From: Prinia subflava
Taxonomy: Eukaryota > Chordata > Aves > Passeriformes > Cisticolidae
Direction of reading: 5' to 3'
Assembly: GCF_021018805.1 (NCBI RefSeq)
Contig: NC_086283.1
Span: 14,583,162 to 14,647,161 of the forward strand
Length of the DNA: 64,000 nt
The notes below the pieces were generated by a model. It had not been told where the DNA came from. It saw nothing but the letters and a program-made list of their open reading frames with translations, and made no database searches. Below are positions 52,398-63,297 of this stretch, one piece after another; the stretch's first letter is position 1, and each line of letters starts with the position of its first letter. The translations under genes were made by a program, and so were the position numbers.

Positions 52398-52849
52398 TCA
52401 AACCGTTTTTTTCTGGGACTTGGGGCATCAGAACTTGGATTTTTATCTTCATGTCTAAGGTGAGCAGGAGCCTTTTTGCATTTTACTTTCTGGGCTCCTT
52501 TTTTATGGTTGCTTTTAGAGGCTTTTCCCAAGGTTTCTCTTTCTGCAGTTTCAAGTGTTTTTTCACTGCTGAGCCTTTCGCCTTCTTCTGTTACAAAGTC
52601 TAACACAGTTTTAAAGATGGGTCTTAATTTTAACACAGATTTTTTCTTTGAATTATACAACTTCAATCCTATTTTGTCCCAAAATTCCACTGTTACTGTT
52701 TCAGCTGTATTAGTGTCCGGATACTTCTTATAGACCCATTTCACAAGTTTTTTAAGTTCTTTCCTCTCAAACTTACAGTCTTGAATAGTCAGTTTATAAT
52801 TAAAATAACAAAAGGTGTCTCGCTGTTCTACGGATTGCCGGGTCCCCAT
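52127..52849 (-). CDS. gag: gag matrix (MA) domain, betaretrovirus-like
   Basis: A minus-strand frame of 240 codons, starting at ATG 52849 because this gives an MGTRQS N-terminus, a classical myristoylation signal; an in-frame GTG two codons earlier is less likely. Residues about 28-80 (ELKKLVKWVYKKYP ... VEFWDKIGLKLYN) have the spacing of hydrophobic and tryptophan residues typical of betaretroviral matrix proteins, which bring Gag to the plasma membrane. A lysine-rich linker follows (residues about 110-145). From about residue 155 the frame probably no longer reads the original protein, because the proline-rich continuation lies in another frame. The ATG sits 10 nt downstream of a strong splice donor and about 355 nt after the primer site. 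The family call is by pattern, not by search. Confidence 0.65.
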   Translation of the reverse strand: MGTRQSVEQRDTFCYFNYKLTIQDCKFERKELKKLVKWVYKKYPDTNTAETVTVEFWDKIGLKLYNSKKKSVLKLRPIFKTVLDFVTEEGERLSSEKTLETAERETLGKASKSNHKKGAQKVKCKKAPAHLRHEDKNPSSDAPSPRKKRFDLLPRSRQGRTQSPPRAVLRPPEWDLCQPWPSRQRFHSNRPPHPLSHPVRDSGDPSPLILSARVLNKALKARAHRTKKNVEFSPSLRQKL

Positions 52850-52853
52850 TGTC

Positions 52854-52862
52854 ACTCACCAG
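52854..52862 (-). promoter_or_regulatory. Major splice donor candidate
   Basis: The minus strand reads CTG|GTGAGT, with the intron starting at 52859, ten nt before the gag ATG. Retroviruses commonly place the major donor in the leader just ahead of gag. Confidence 0.6.
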
Positions 52863-53037
52863 AATGGCTCTTGTGATCCCCCGGCAGCTCTTGGTTGTCT
52901 CCGACTCTCTCAGGTCACTCGGTGATTAGCTGTTCTCCAGCTCTGCTAGACTGCAGCTTCTCTCTTCTAAAGAGTAATCCACCTTGTACCAGAATCGGTG
53001 TCCGGCAAAGACCCCCTCTCACCGGTATAGGGGTTCA

Positions 53038-53067
53038 GTCAAAAGGCTCCCTCTCAGCCTTTTTGAC
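53038..53067 (-). other. Leader hairpin, candidate packaging signal
   Basis: 53038-53048 pairs with 53056-53067 (gtcaaaaggct against agcctttttgac) in an 11-bp stem with one bulged A and a 7-nt loop, GAGAGGG on the RNA sense. It sits in the untranslated leader between primer site and donor, where packaging stem-loops lie in many retroviruses. The function is inferred. Confidence 0.5.
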
Positions 53068-53204
53068 CCAAAAATGTGGTTTTATTTTCACGACCAAAAA
53101 AACCACCACGAGCTCGCTTTTAAAAAAACGAAACCAAGAGCAAAATGGCCTAGCTGAACGTGAGGGCTTGTCAGCAAACTTCGACTCAGTTACCCTAATG
53201 TAGG

Positions 53205-53224
53205 GTCCGTGTTCGAAGGCGCCA
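53205..53224 (-). other. Primer binding site, lysine-tRNA-like
   Basis: The minus strand reads TGGCGCCTTCGAACACGGAC, 2 nt after the 5' LTR. It matches the tRNA-Lys3 site TGGCGCCCGAACAGGGAC except for a TT insertion after TGGCGCC and one further mismatch. Lysine primers are typical of betaretroviruses and lentiviruses. Confidence 0.65.
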
Positions 53225-53226
53225 TT

Positions 53227-53650
53227 TATCGAGATTTCTCCCGATAACTCCGAGGGTCCAGCCAGCGGAGAAATGGCTTAATAAAATAGCGAGACGGCTT
53301 CCCAGGATATGCTTTGTAAAATAAAGTTTTAATAACAGGAAAATAATAAACGTTACAAAATGAAAAGAGATAAGCCGAGCACAGTGTACCAAGCACAGCT
53401 ACACAGGCTAAGGCACTCCCAAAAAGCCTCGTGTACCTTTATGCAGGCCCTTTAGTACTCGATGGTCTAGGTGGGCTTTTTTGGCTCTTGGCCCAATGAG
53501 ATGGACACTAGGCTTTGAGGTGCACTTCTACAGTCCTATCACTGTGTCTGTGCTGGGACCAAGCCAATTACAGCGAGCAGGCTATAGAAAATTCTAGCTT
53601 CACTTCCTTATATGGAAACACCTGCTCGGGTACAGAAATGCACGACTACA
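53227..53650 (-). repeat. 5' LTR of the retroviral element (promoter copy)
   Basis: 424 bp, the partner of 49182-49605. On the minus strand: start TGTAGTCG, ATTGG boxes, TATA-like CATAAAG (plus 53437-53443), ATTAAA signal (plus 53328-53333), end CTCGATA. The start resembles alpha/betaretroviral LTRs. Confidence 0.92.
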
Positions 53651-53656
53651 TATGCA
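53651..53656. repeat. Target-site duplication, right copy
   Basis: tatgca, an exact match to 49176-49181. Confidence 0.85.
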
Positions 53657-56628
53657 CAATAAGGAAAGAGTCTGAGCTGTTCAGGATAGAAAAAAAGCTA
53701 ACTCCAAAGAGTTGCAGAAAGATTTTATTATACTGAGTAAATGGCAGATAAAATTAAGTGTGAAGAAAAGTAAAGTGATGATCATAAACAAGAGCAATCC
53801 TAACTTCATATTCACAACAACAGGGTCTGAACAAACTATTAACTCTCAGAAAAGTGAATTCAGAATTAAAAGAGAGAGTTCTATTAAAACACTCAATGAG
53901 GAGCAGTTAAAGTGTCAGACAAAATAGAGATAACAAAACAGAGAACAGAACAGAATATCTGTATAAATCCAAAGCGACCCTGACTTTGAATACTGCTTGA
54001 AGGTTTGGCCTCTTCCCAAATCTTAAAAAATATGCTATAGAACTAGAAAGGAAAAGAAAAACCAGAGGTATGATGTATCTTCAAAACAAGGAACAACTGG
54101 ATTGCCTATGGCTTTTCAGCCTAAAATACAATAGTGATTATATGATACAGCTTTAAAATAAAAAAATGCTACTAAAAATGTATTTGAAATACATATTTTT
54201 TTAATAAGAGAAAGCCTAAAAAGCATCAAGACATGTCAGCAGGTTGTAGGTTCTAAACAAAGAAGAAGCTCCAATTCCTTATGTAACGCACAGTTGAGAT
54301 GAAAAGGTTATTACTACAAGATTATGTGAATATCAAAATTTTACAGAGGTTCAAAGAGTAGTTGAACATTTTTATTGAAGGCCAATGAATTAAAAGCCAT
54401 TAGATGAGAATTTCACCTTGGGTCCAAGAAGTCTCTTAGTTCCAGGCTGACAGAAACCACATGCCAGGGAAACACCACCACTCACCCTCTACTTGCTGCT
54501 ATCCTGGCCACATGTTCCTGCCAGATCTGTTGTTTAATTTGGTGAGGTAATTTTTTATGCTCTCAGGGAAACTGCATTACTCCATGAAGTCAGTAAAGTT
54601 CTTCAGCTTGCATTAAGAAAAAGCAGAGTCAAGAGAACTCTCTCACTCGAGAAAAGCCTCAGCTCCTTGTGCCACTGAAGCCAACAAGATGAAGAGCAAC
54701 TTGTTTTTCAGTGACTTCTGGATGGGCCACGAAGATGTTCATAGTCAAAATGTCATATTTCAGCTCCAGTTATAAATAACATATATCAGGTAACAACTAG
54801 TTAATTGATAACCATTAATATTCATCATTCAATAAACATTGCTATTGAGTTGACAAGTTATTTCTTCTCATTTCTTTCAATAGCCTGTCTTGTAGAGTTC
54901 CATAATTACAAATGACTTAGCCCTAATTATAACAGCTATTATTTGTTATTAACTGGCAATCATATTAAAAATCAGGTATTAAAGCAGCTGTAAAATACCT
55001 TGTGCATATTTTATTATTCAGTCTAAGATAATAACCTGTGACATTCTGTGCCTTTGTAAGTGCCATTTGGAAGAGCAAGTAAATTCTCACTACATCTGAC
55101 ATCAAAAAATTTATAATTTTTCCAACACTTTGCCTTCACTCTTAACCATCTGCAGCAAAGCAAAATATTTTATTAACTCATTGTAGACTTTGATGTGGAT
55201 AAGGGTTTTGAACTGAGAATTTGAAATGCTGCACATAAAGGCACATAATGTCTATTACTGTAAGGTTGCCTGAAGCAAACCAAGCACGTCAAGCATTCAC
55301 TGCTAGTGAGCTTTGTCTGATTTGACATGTCCACACTGTGCAATGGAAACAATTGCAGAGACCTCAGCTACTGTCTCATCCACTTCAGCTCACACCAGAG
55401 CCAGGTATTTGACTGCCACTGCAATTCACCCCCTCTTTTTTTCCTGTTGTCAAGAGGCTTGGACTACACGAGAATAAAAGGCAAGACCCTTTTATTCCAA
55501 CTCTCTCCTGATCTGTCTTTCAGTATTAAGAGAGAATACAACAACAGCTACACAATTTAACAGCAGATAAGAGAGGGAACTCTATGACACACATCACCTG
55601 GCTGTGCCTACATGCAGGGCACATGTGGCCTTGGGTACCCCTTGTCTGCAGGGCACCCCTTTATCAGTGTCCCATGCTCCCGAATGCCTGGGCTTCTTTT
55701 GGAAGCAAAACCCACTCAGGAGTTCTTTCACACTTCATCTTTGTCTTCAGAATACTGGCTGAAATTTGTTTAAGCTTAGTCAAAGCATGCACTGGGGAAG
55801 AGAGTAGTTATTGCACCTGGAGCCAGTGCCTTGTGAAAAATCTGCTACACCCACAGTTTGGAGCCAGCTGGGTGTAAGCAGACCTGTCCTCTGGGATCTC
55901 ACTGCTAACAGTGATTTGCTACTCCTACGTGCTTAAATGCCAAGTGTTACTTAGGCTTTGCACAGGAATGAAAAGAAAACAGGAAAACAAACAGCAAAAA
56001 TTGATTTCAGGCCTATCTCCCTCTTACCATCGGGGTTGCTGTTCCTGTGGGACAGAGCCAGGCTCCTTTCCTCTCTCAGCACGTCCCTCCAATACAGCTG
56101 CCTGCTGGGCAAAAGGGACTTTGTCCCTGGTGCTTAAGTGCCAGGTCCCTCAGGTGCTTCCAGGCAGGGCCTAAACATGCTCTCCTCAACCTCCCAAAGC
56201 CTCTGTCACCTCCTGTAACTGTGCCTACCTGCAGGGCAATGGTTCCACACTCATGAAGCAGTGGAAAAGCCAAATATTCAACAACATGTACAAAGTATAA
56301 GTGTTAAATCCAGAAGGACAGGAGAAATTGCAGAGAGAAACCTTCAAAGATCTGACTGAAGAAACACCTAGGCTGCGATAATTTTGAGAAAAGCGGGGAA
56401 ACCCAAAGGGGAACACAGTAGCTATATTTCCAGTTACCCATGTCTTTCTGAATAATACTGTTATTTATAAGCACAGATCTCCTTGGCTTTCTTGTGGCAT
56501 AAGCAATAATGAAGGAAAAAGGTGTGGGGACTGGAGGTCTTTCGCTCTTTATCCTCAGAGATTTTATAATTCTATGCTGAAGTTATAAACTCAGGGAAAA
56601 AAGGTGGGGTTTGTGGTTCTTGTCTTCT

Positions 56629-56678
56629 GTTTGTTTTTTTGTTTTGTTTTGATTTTTGTTTTTGTTTTTGTTTTTTTT
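56629..56678. repeat. (GTTTT)n-like low-complexity tract
   Basis: Irregular GTTTT/GTTTTT units. Confidence 0.85.
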
Positions 56679-58755
56679 AAGAGCCTGATGGGAATGACCA
56701 AAGTTTACAGTGTGCAAAGTGTTGAATCATCTTTCAGGTCAAAGAGTAAGATACAGCAACCCTTGCCAAGGGACCTGCATGGTTACATGTCCTCTGGAAG
56801 CCCCAAACTGTACAAACAAACCCTAGACTACACGTCAACTGCTGGATAATGCAGAATTCACATCAAGTCTGCAAATACTTTGTGCCTCCAAAATTTCAGT
56901 TGTACCTAAAGCTTTAATTCCAGCATCCCTAGCAGCTAAACTCCTCTTGTTCCAAGCAGCCCATTCTCCAGTTTTAATTCTCAAGGGACCTGACCTGCAA
57001 AGCCTTCTCCAAGCCAGACTAGGCTTACTAGATAACCAAAGAAGCCAAAACCCTTTCAGAGAGCAGCAGATTCCCATCCCAGAGGCTGCAGGAAATGGGT
57101 CTTCCTTCAAGGCAGTGAGATAGAGTGTCAAACCAGCAGGACAGCTCCCAGAAGTCCAATATACAAGACTGACCTAAAGAACATTTGCGTTCCTGTAGTG
57201 TCTGAGCCATTTGTATGGGTAGCTCCTTTTCATCCAAATTACAGCTAAAACTTATTGTAAATTAAAGGTTACACAGCACATCTCTGAGTTATAAAATTGC
57301 AGATTTTTATTACTAGTGTGCACACTATTGCATTACCAAGCTTCATCTTAGACATTAAGAAGTAATTTTCAAGTCAAACTCACAAATATTATATAAATTT
57401 GGCTTTCAAAGAAGTGAACAAAAAGAAGAGTTGCATTCCCTTCTGTGTCAGGACTTCTGTTAAAATGCATTCAGAAGGGATGACTAAGTGCTCAGTAAAT
57501 ATTATAAGCATATTGCTTGAGAAGTGGATACATACATGAACATAAAGCATGATTTCAGGCAATCTATTTCAAACCAGTTTATCTAAAATTGCATTAACCA
57601 TTAAGTCACCTCTCATGAATTTACATCTAAGAGAAGCAAAGTATAAACTATTGCTGAATTATGATGAAAATAGAGGTCTGATTTAACTCCTAATTTATTT
57701 TCTGCGAGTTTGCTTGGCAGTGAACTCCCCTTGACATGCCAATAACCAGCACAGCTTTGTCCTGGGGATACAAAGACCTCATTCCCAGGTCTGTCTCTCA
57801 TTGCCATCACTACTCCAAGATGAAAGCAGGTATTGTACCTGCAGGTCAGAGGTGGTCAGGAATCAGCAGACACCTCCTCTGGGAGCTCATTGCCAGCAAC
57901 AAGCCACCATCCACACAATATCAAAAGCCAAATATAACTTCAGCAACATCTTGAGCACCAGGAGCAAGCACAGCTGTCCAATCGATGCAGTGAATGTCCA
58001 TGGTAGAGCTGCTGCTTTTTGCTTAACCTAGAACGGAGTGCCAAGAAGCTGTGCTGGACCCTGCTGCTGCTCCCAGGAAAGGACTAATGTCAGGCTGTTT
58101 CAGCAACAGCAGGAGCACAAAGTCTTCCCAGATGAAAGTCTGAAAAGACTTTTATACTTAGTTGATTTTTGAACAGTGTAAAAACTCAAAGACTGAATGG
58201 AAAATGGAGGCAAATGAAGCTACAGCTCAGCTAGCTGGCCCACATTTCTGGGTGCTGCGTGGAAAGACTGTGATGGTCAAAACTTTCATCAACAAATAAT
58301 GTGTTTTGATCACCTACAGCACCCACTTGAAGGTTGCTATAGCAATAATGCCTTATCCCCTTTTTTCCTTCAAAGCTTCAGCTGCAGAGAACAAATACTT
58401 TGCTGCCAGAGTCAGAACTAATTCTGTAAAACTGTGAAGGAATCAAAAAACCATTTACCTGAGCTCTTCTTTTTTTCTATCACTGTTGAATTGCAAGTCA
58501 AACATTCACTAACTGTCCTTTCTTAGTCTCAGAAAACAAAAAAGCTATTGATTTTCAGCACTTTTTTTTGTGTACCAAATTCTTGCTCCCATTAAAACGT
58601 CTCCAGAAAAGCAAAAGGTTTCCTGCTGTGTTTGCATCCAATGTGAGCTTGCATGGAAGCATTAATGAAGAGTAAGAAAAGACCAATAAATGTTGTGTGA
58701 CAGGACTTGCAAAGTGTCAGCTCAAGTGGTTCGCGTTTCTTCTGCCTTACCCCAG

Positions 58756-58836
58756 AAGATGGAGCCAAATGACAAAGTGTCTGTGGCCCTGACAAGCTGC
58801 ACGTAGGCACTACTGAACAACCCTTTTCCAGTGAAG
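58756..58836 (+). other. Candidate non-coding exon
   Basis: The 81-nt segment has a good acceptor on its left (tttcttctgccttaccccag) and a good donor on its right (GTGAAG|GTAAGG). All three forward frames contain a stop, so it could only be untranslated or part of a long non-coding RNA. The evidence is splice signals alone. Confidence 0.12.
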
Positions 58837-59583
58837 GTAAGGTGAGTCTCACTCGAGGGCTCCCATTGCCAAGGCTGGCTGGGAAGGCAGTCAGGTTTCT
58901 TGCAGATATATTTTTGCATGTCACAACTGTTCTATAGCTCTTTGAAATGAAGGGAGGTCAACTAGATCAAGGTCAGAAGCCTACATTTTCAGAAAGCTAA
59001 ATGAAAGGCAAAAAAACCCTCACCAGACTTCTCCACAGACAAAAAGAAAGCTTTATTTGTGACTGGCAGCATCAGAAATCAAAAAATAGGTTTGAGAGTC
59101 TAACATATTACTCACTCTTGGCTTCTATGTTATTTACAATAACAAATAGCTTACGAGGAAAGCTGGAAAGGAAGATCTTTCTATAAATATGTTAGAAATG
59201 AGAAGCATGCCCTGTCCTCCCATTTTGTGATTCCCTGGTGGGAGCAATTAAGAAAGCCATACTGCAAGACCGGCCTGGCTGTGGTACTTAGGGTTAACAT
59301 GAAACATTTAGAAGTCATTCAAAATGCATCTTGCACTTCGTACAACATGAGGCAGCCTTGCTCCTGAGGATAAGCAGAAAGAGATGAGCTGAGATTGGGC
59401 TGGGAAGCCAAGGGATGGTGTTTCATCACAAAACATTTTCCGAATACCTCCCACAGATTACTGAAGACCAGAAGTGTAGAATTCCTCTCACCTACAATGA
59501 TAAGACCACCAAGTTATTCAGAGCAGTATAAGAGGTGAGGACCTCCTGGGGAGCTGCAGAGAAAGGACATCTAACACTCTGTG

Positions 59584-59632
59584 ATTGGCCAATGGCAGAC
59601 AAAATAGGATTGTATACTGTAAGTGACACGTG
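59584..59632. promoter_or_regulatory. Candidate NF-Y palindrome and E-box
   Basis: ATTGGCCAAT at 59584-59593 is two overlapping inverted CCAAT boxes, and a CACGTG E-box lies at 59627-59632. Motif matches only. Confidence 0.25.
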
Positions 59633-62600
59633 GTGCGAAAAAGACAACCCTAGTTTGACATCCAAACATTGATTTTCCAGCAGACTCCATTTTGCTGCAG
59701 CTGTGAAGCACTAAAAAAAGGCTCTAGCTACATGGTAGGACATGGCATAGTCAGGTAAACAATACCTAGAAAATGATAGTTAACATAAACATTGTAATTA
59801 TCACACGTTGATTTTGGATTTGTAAATCAGTTCTGATTCAGCTGCATCAGTTCTGATTTCTCATTTGGCTTGGATCCTATGACAGAACTATCATAGGAAA
59901 TAAGAAGAACAGGACTATCTAAGGAAATAATTTGTGTTGGTTAGACAAGAGAATGCCTTGATTCAGCTGCATATTCCTGCTCTCATTTTGGGTTCATGCT
60001 ATATATAAAGTAGAAAGCCTTTAAATAGATGGTTTTTTTAAAGGTGAGCACAGCATCCACTGCAGTTTGGGAACAAATGCAAAGTACCAAATGAGCCAAG
60101 CCTTGCATAGCAGTAAGGATGTTGATAAACCCAGAAGAAAGGCAAAATGAACCTCTTAAGCCCAAAGAGTTATTTAAAATCCCCAAATGTATGGGGAGGG
60201 ACACAGAGGGCAAAGGAAACTAAACCAAGGCCAAGAATGCCTGTCAGTCCTTTTCATCTGCTGTATATTGGAAGAGATGCAGAAGTAAAATATCATGTAG
60301 GTAGCATTTTCAACGGAACCTATGGAATACACAAAGAAACATATCAATTGCTTAGGGAGTTTGCAGAGACGCTCTGTGATCAGGTTCAGCTTTCACATTG
60401 CATTTTGCTTGATGAGGCAGATGGGGTTTTTAGACAGCTTAAATCTCAGCTATAATGCAAATAAAATTGTGGAAACTTCAGGCATGACAAAACACAAGGG
60501 AGGAAATGACAGAGGAATTCAAAACATAGGGCCTAGTTTGCTCTAGACCCTCTACCATGCTGATGGATGGATTTGTTCTTCAGCTTCATGGCCTCAATAC
60601 TTCAGATTCTCAAATCCCACAGATGGGACCAGATTTTCAAAACTACAGTCCTCCCCCATTTTAGAAGTTTAAAGATGGAGAATGCTTTTCAAACAGGACT
60701 GATACCTGTATAACATCTTTTTGCCAAAACAAGAGCTAAGCCCTTAAAACCTCTTGGCCCATTCTAGGAGGTAACACAGGCCAAGGACTTAAAGCTACAT
60801 TAGAAGAGGAGTGCATGCACGAAAACCCAAACCTCACAATTTAGATCGAAAATGAATGATCACACAATTTCAACTTTGCTACTCCAATAGTTAGTTAACT
60901 ACAGGGTTAAACTCATGTCTCCGAGTTTCTAAATTTCACTCTCTACACTCTAAATTTCAATTTCCAACTACTGGATTTTGTTATTTCCTAGGGTCAAGCT
61001 CAAAGCTGTCAATTATCAATGTTTTTGTTCCCCTTAGAGGTAATTATAGCCTACGAGGAAGTTGCTCATTTATCTTTGCTTTGATGAGACAAATGAGAGA
61101 GAGCTCCTGGAGTCTCTCTGTATAATGCATATTTTTACAGCTCATTTAACCGTGTATTTTCTTCAAACAGCCTCCACCCTCACAACACTTCTAGAAACAT
61201 GAAGGCTGAAATGGGACTCTGCAGAGGTGTTCCAGATGGGTCCAAGTGTGGAACCAGTGGTGTCTCACATACATAGAGGTACTGTCACAAACTCTAGGAG
61301 ACTGTTCACAAAATAAAAGTCAAGGTATTTTTACCCAAAAGATCTCTATAGCTCCATTGGCAGAATATGGCACAAGTATCTGCAAGAGAACTGGGAGAAC
61401 AGTATGATTTTATGTACAGCTACTTTAAAGCAAAATTGTCCTGTCAGGCAGGATTCCAGTTCAGCTCTTTCAAATTATCAGAGGGAGATTTTGAAGGAGA
61501 AATGCTTGACATTCAGGATTAAAAAAAAAAGAATCTAACAGCTTTGGATCAGTAGCAAGAGCACAGTGCCTCTTCACAGCCTCTCCTGCACAGTTTTGGG
61601 TGCCATGCACCTTTCTCTTCAAGAAAAGGAGAAGGTAATAAAAGCATATTAAACCTGCTCTTGGTAAATATCATGTTCTTTGAATGGAAGCAATGCCTTA
61701 TGAATTTCTAAATGAGGCCTCACAGGTTGTGTTATCTGGCCACTGAAGTCTGCCCACAGCTGGTGCTGCTGATAACTAATGGTGTATGGGGAAAGTGAGG
61801 CTTAAGAGAACTTTACAAGTTCAGTATAAGAATCCTTTGAGTTGAGATCCACATCTGGAGCAGCCAGAGTATGTCAGAAGTCACTGAAGGATCAGGAACT
61901 GCATTCGACACATCCCACCACTCCCTGCTTCAGTTTTGCAGGCTAGATTATCTGGATATAAACTAGGAAGGAATTTCAGCTTCAGTTCTTATCTAAAGCT
62001 TTCGATACACTTTTTAATGGCAAGATAAAAATGCCTAGCACACAAAGTGTTTCTTTTCTGTCAGATCTGGGAATTAGCGATAAATTCTGATGCAACACCG
62101 TAAATAACTCTTTCCATTTAATGATGCTGAGCATGTTAGGCTGTGTCAATCATCCCTTGGAAATGAAGAGGAGATGTGATTTGAAATGGCAAGCTGTGTG
62201 TGTCTAATCAATAATCTCATTATGTGTCAAGCAAACCAAATTTGATTATCACAGAGAAGCTACAGTCCTCCTCAGTGCAGTTGCAACTCAGTTGCCATTC
62301 AAACTCCCAGTCTCAAATTCTGCAGGTGAAACTGGTGGATGTTTATTTATTTTCCAAATGTGGGGATATCTAGGAGGTCTGTGGGATAAAAGTCCCATTG
62401 CTGCTGTAAACCACAGGAGATTCCAACCTCTAGTGGGAAAAAAGAAAGGGCCAAAAATACCTGTGTTTCCTTCTCTTAAAAACCTCCTAACTTTCTGCCA
62501 TTCCTTGAGACATCATTTCTCCAAGCCCCTCAGTGTGTTCTTGCACTTTCTTCCACCTTTGAAATACAAGTAGCTCCAGACCATGGACAGACTCTTCACT

Positions 62601-63097
62601 TGACCTCTAAATGAGCAGGATTGTTCAACCCTTCTAGTTTTATTCTCCTGAGCTTTACATAGCACGCTCCATCTCATGGATTATCCCTTTTCGCTGATCT
62701 ATCCCCAAAGGATCATATTCTGACCTAGCATCATAACTAAGGGATCTGCACATGAGTAAGCTTTACATCAAAGGTTGGTCGTGAGAACCAACATGAGTTC
62801 CAAATATATCCCTACAGAGGATCTGCAAAACTTCATGACATCAGTCAGACCACTCACCTCTTTCCTTGGTTTGGTCCCCTCATTCCCAAAACGTAAGTTG
62901 TGAGCTCTGTTCTGCCTTGTTGATATCTCCATGTATGGTAATGGCACTGGAGGCCTTTGTTAGGTGCACATTTATCAGTTGTGTGCACACCATTGTGAAC
63001 TGTCCATACACAAGGAGAGCTCAGACTCAGGATTCTATACATCAGTACAAAACCAGATTTTTCTGCAAGCTACCATTTCAATAAGTTATTCACTCTA

Positions 63098-63297
63098 AGG
63101 GGAGCGAGTCACCCTGGAACAGGTTGTCCACAGGAACTGTGGCTGCCCCATCCTTGGAAGTGTTCAGAGCCAGACTGGGTGACATTTTGATCCTAGCCTG
63201 GTCTGGTGGAAGGTGTCCCTGCCCATGGCCGCAGAGTTGGAACTAAATGTTCTCTGAGTCTCTCCAATCCAAACCAGTCTATCAGTTTATGATTTGT
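63098..63297 (+). mobile_element. CR1 LINE 3'-end fragment
   Basis: The plus strand holds the CR1 3' end: 'ctggaacaggttgtccaca', 'ccatccttggaagtgttcag', 'ggtggaaggtgtccctgcc', 'ttggaactaaatg' and the tail 'accagtctatcagtttatga'. It is about 200 bp, 5'-truncated and diverged. Confidence 0.88.

Larger units (their letters stand above)
49182..53650 (-). mobile_element. Non-autonomous betaretrovirus-like (ERVK-type) element
   Basis: A 4,469-bp LTR element transcribed on the minus strand. Two direct 424-bp LTRs flank a 3,621-bp interior with a primer binding site, leader, gag matrix and proline-rich segments, an AT-rich filler and a short polypurine stretch. A 6-bp target duplication surrounds it. 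The LTRs differ at two sites only (49467 and 49530, A here and G in the other copy), about 0.5 per cent, so insertion was recent, on the order of a million years if bird neutral rates apply. Capsid, zinc-knuckle, protease, reverse transcriptase, integrase and envelope are all absent. It must have been mobilised by proteins supplied in trans. Betaretroviral affinity is inferred from the matrix pattern, lysine-like primer site and 6-bp duplication. Confidence 0.85.
53657..63097. other. Non-coding unique DNA, no confident gene
   Basis: No interspersed repeat or confident gene is seen. Items noted within it are a TAAT-rich block at 54880-54990, a T/G low-complexity tract, a possible small exon at 58756-58836, an NF-Y-type palindrome at 59584-59593 and near-duplicate short motifs around 59825-59860. 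Open frames of up to 110 codons do not resemble proteins. Confidence 0.55.

Noticed and set aside
52398..52412. A7 run on the minus strand as a programmed -1 frameshift site joining the two gag frames
   Set aside because: The -1 frame meets a TGA (52398-52400) only a few nucleotides later, so slippage here would end translation and not enter the proline-rich frame.
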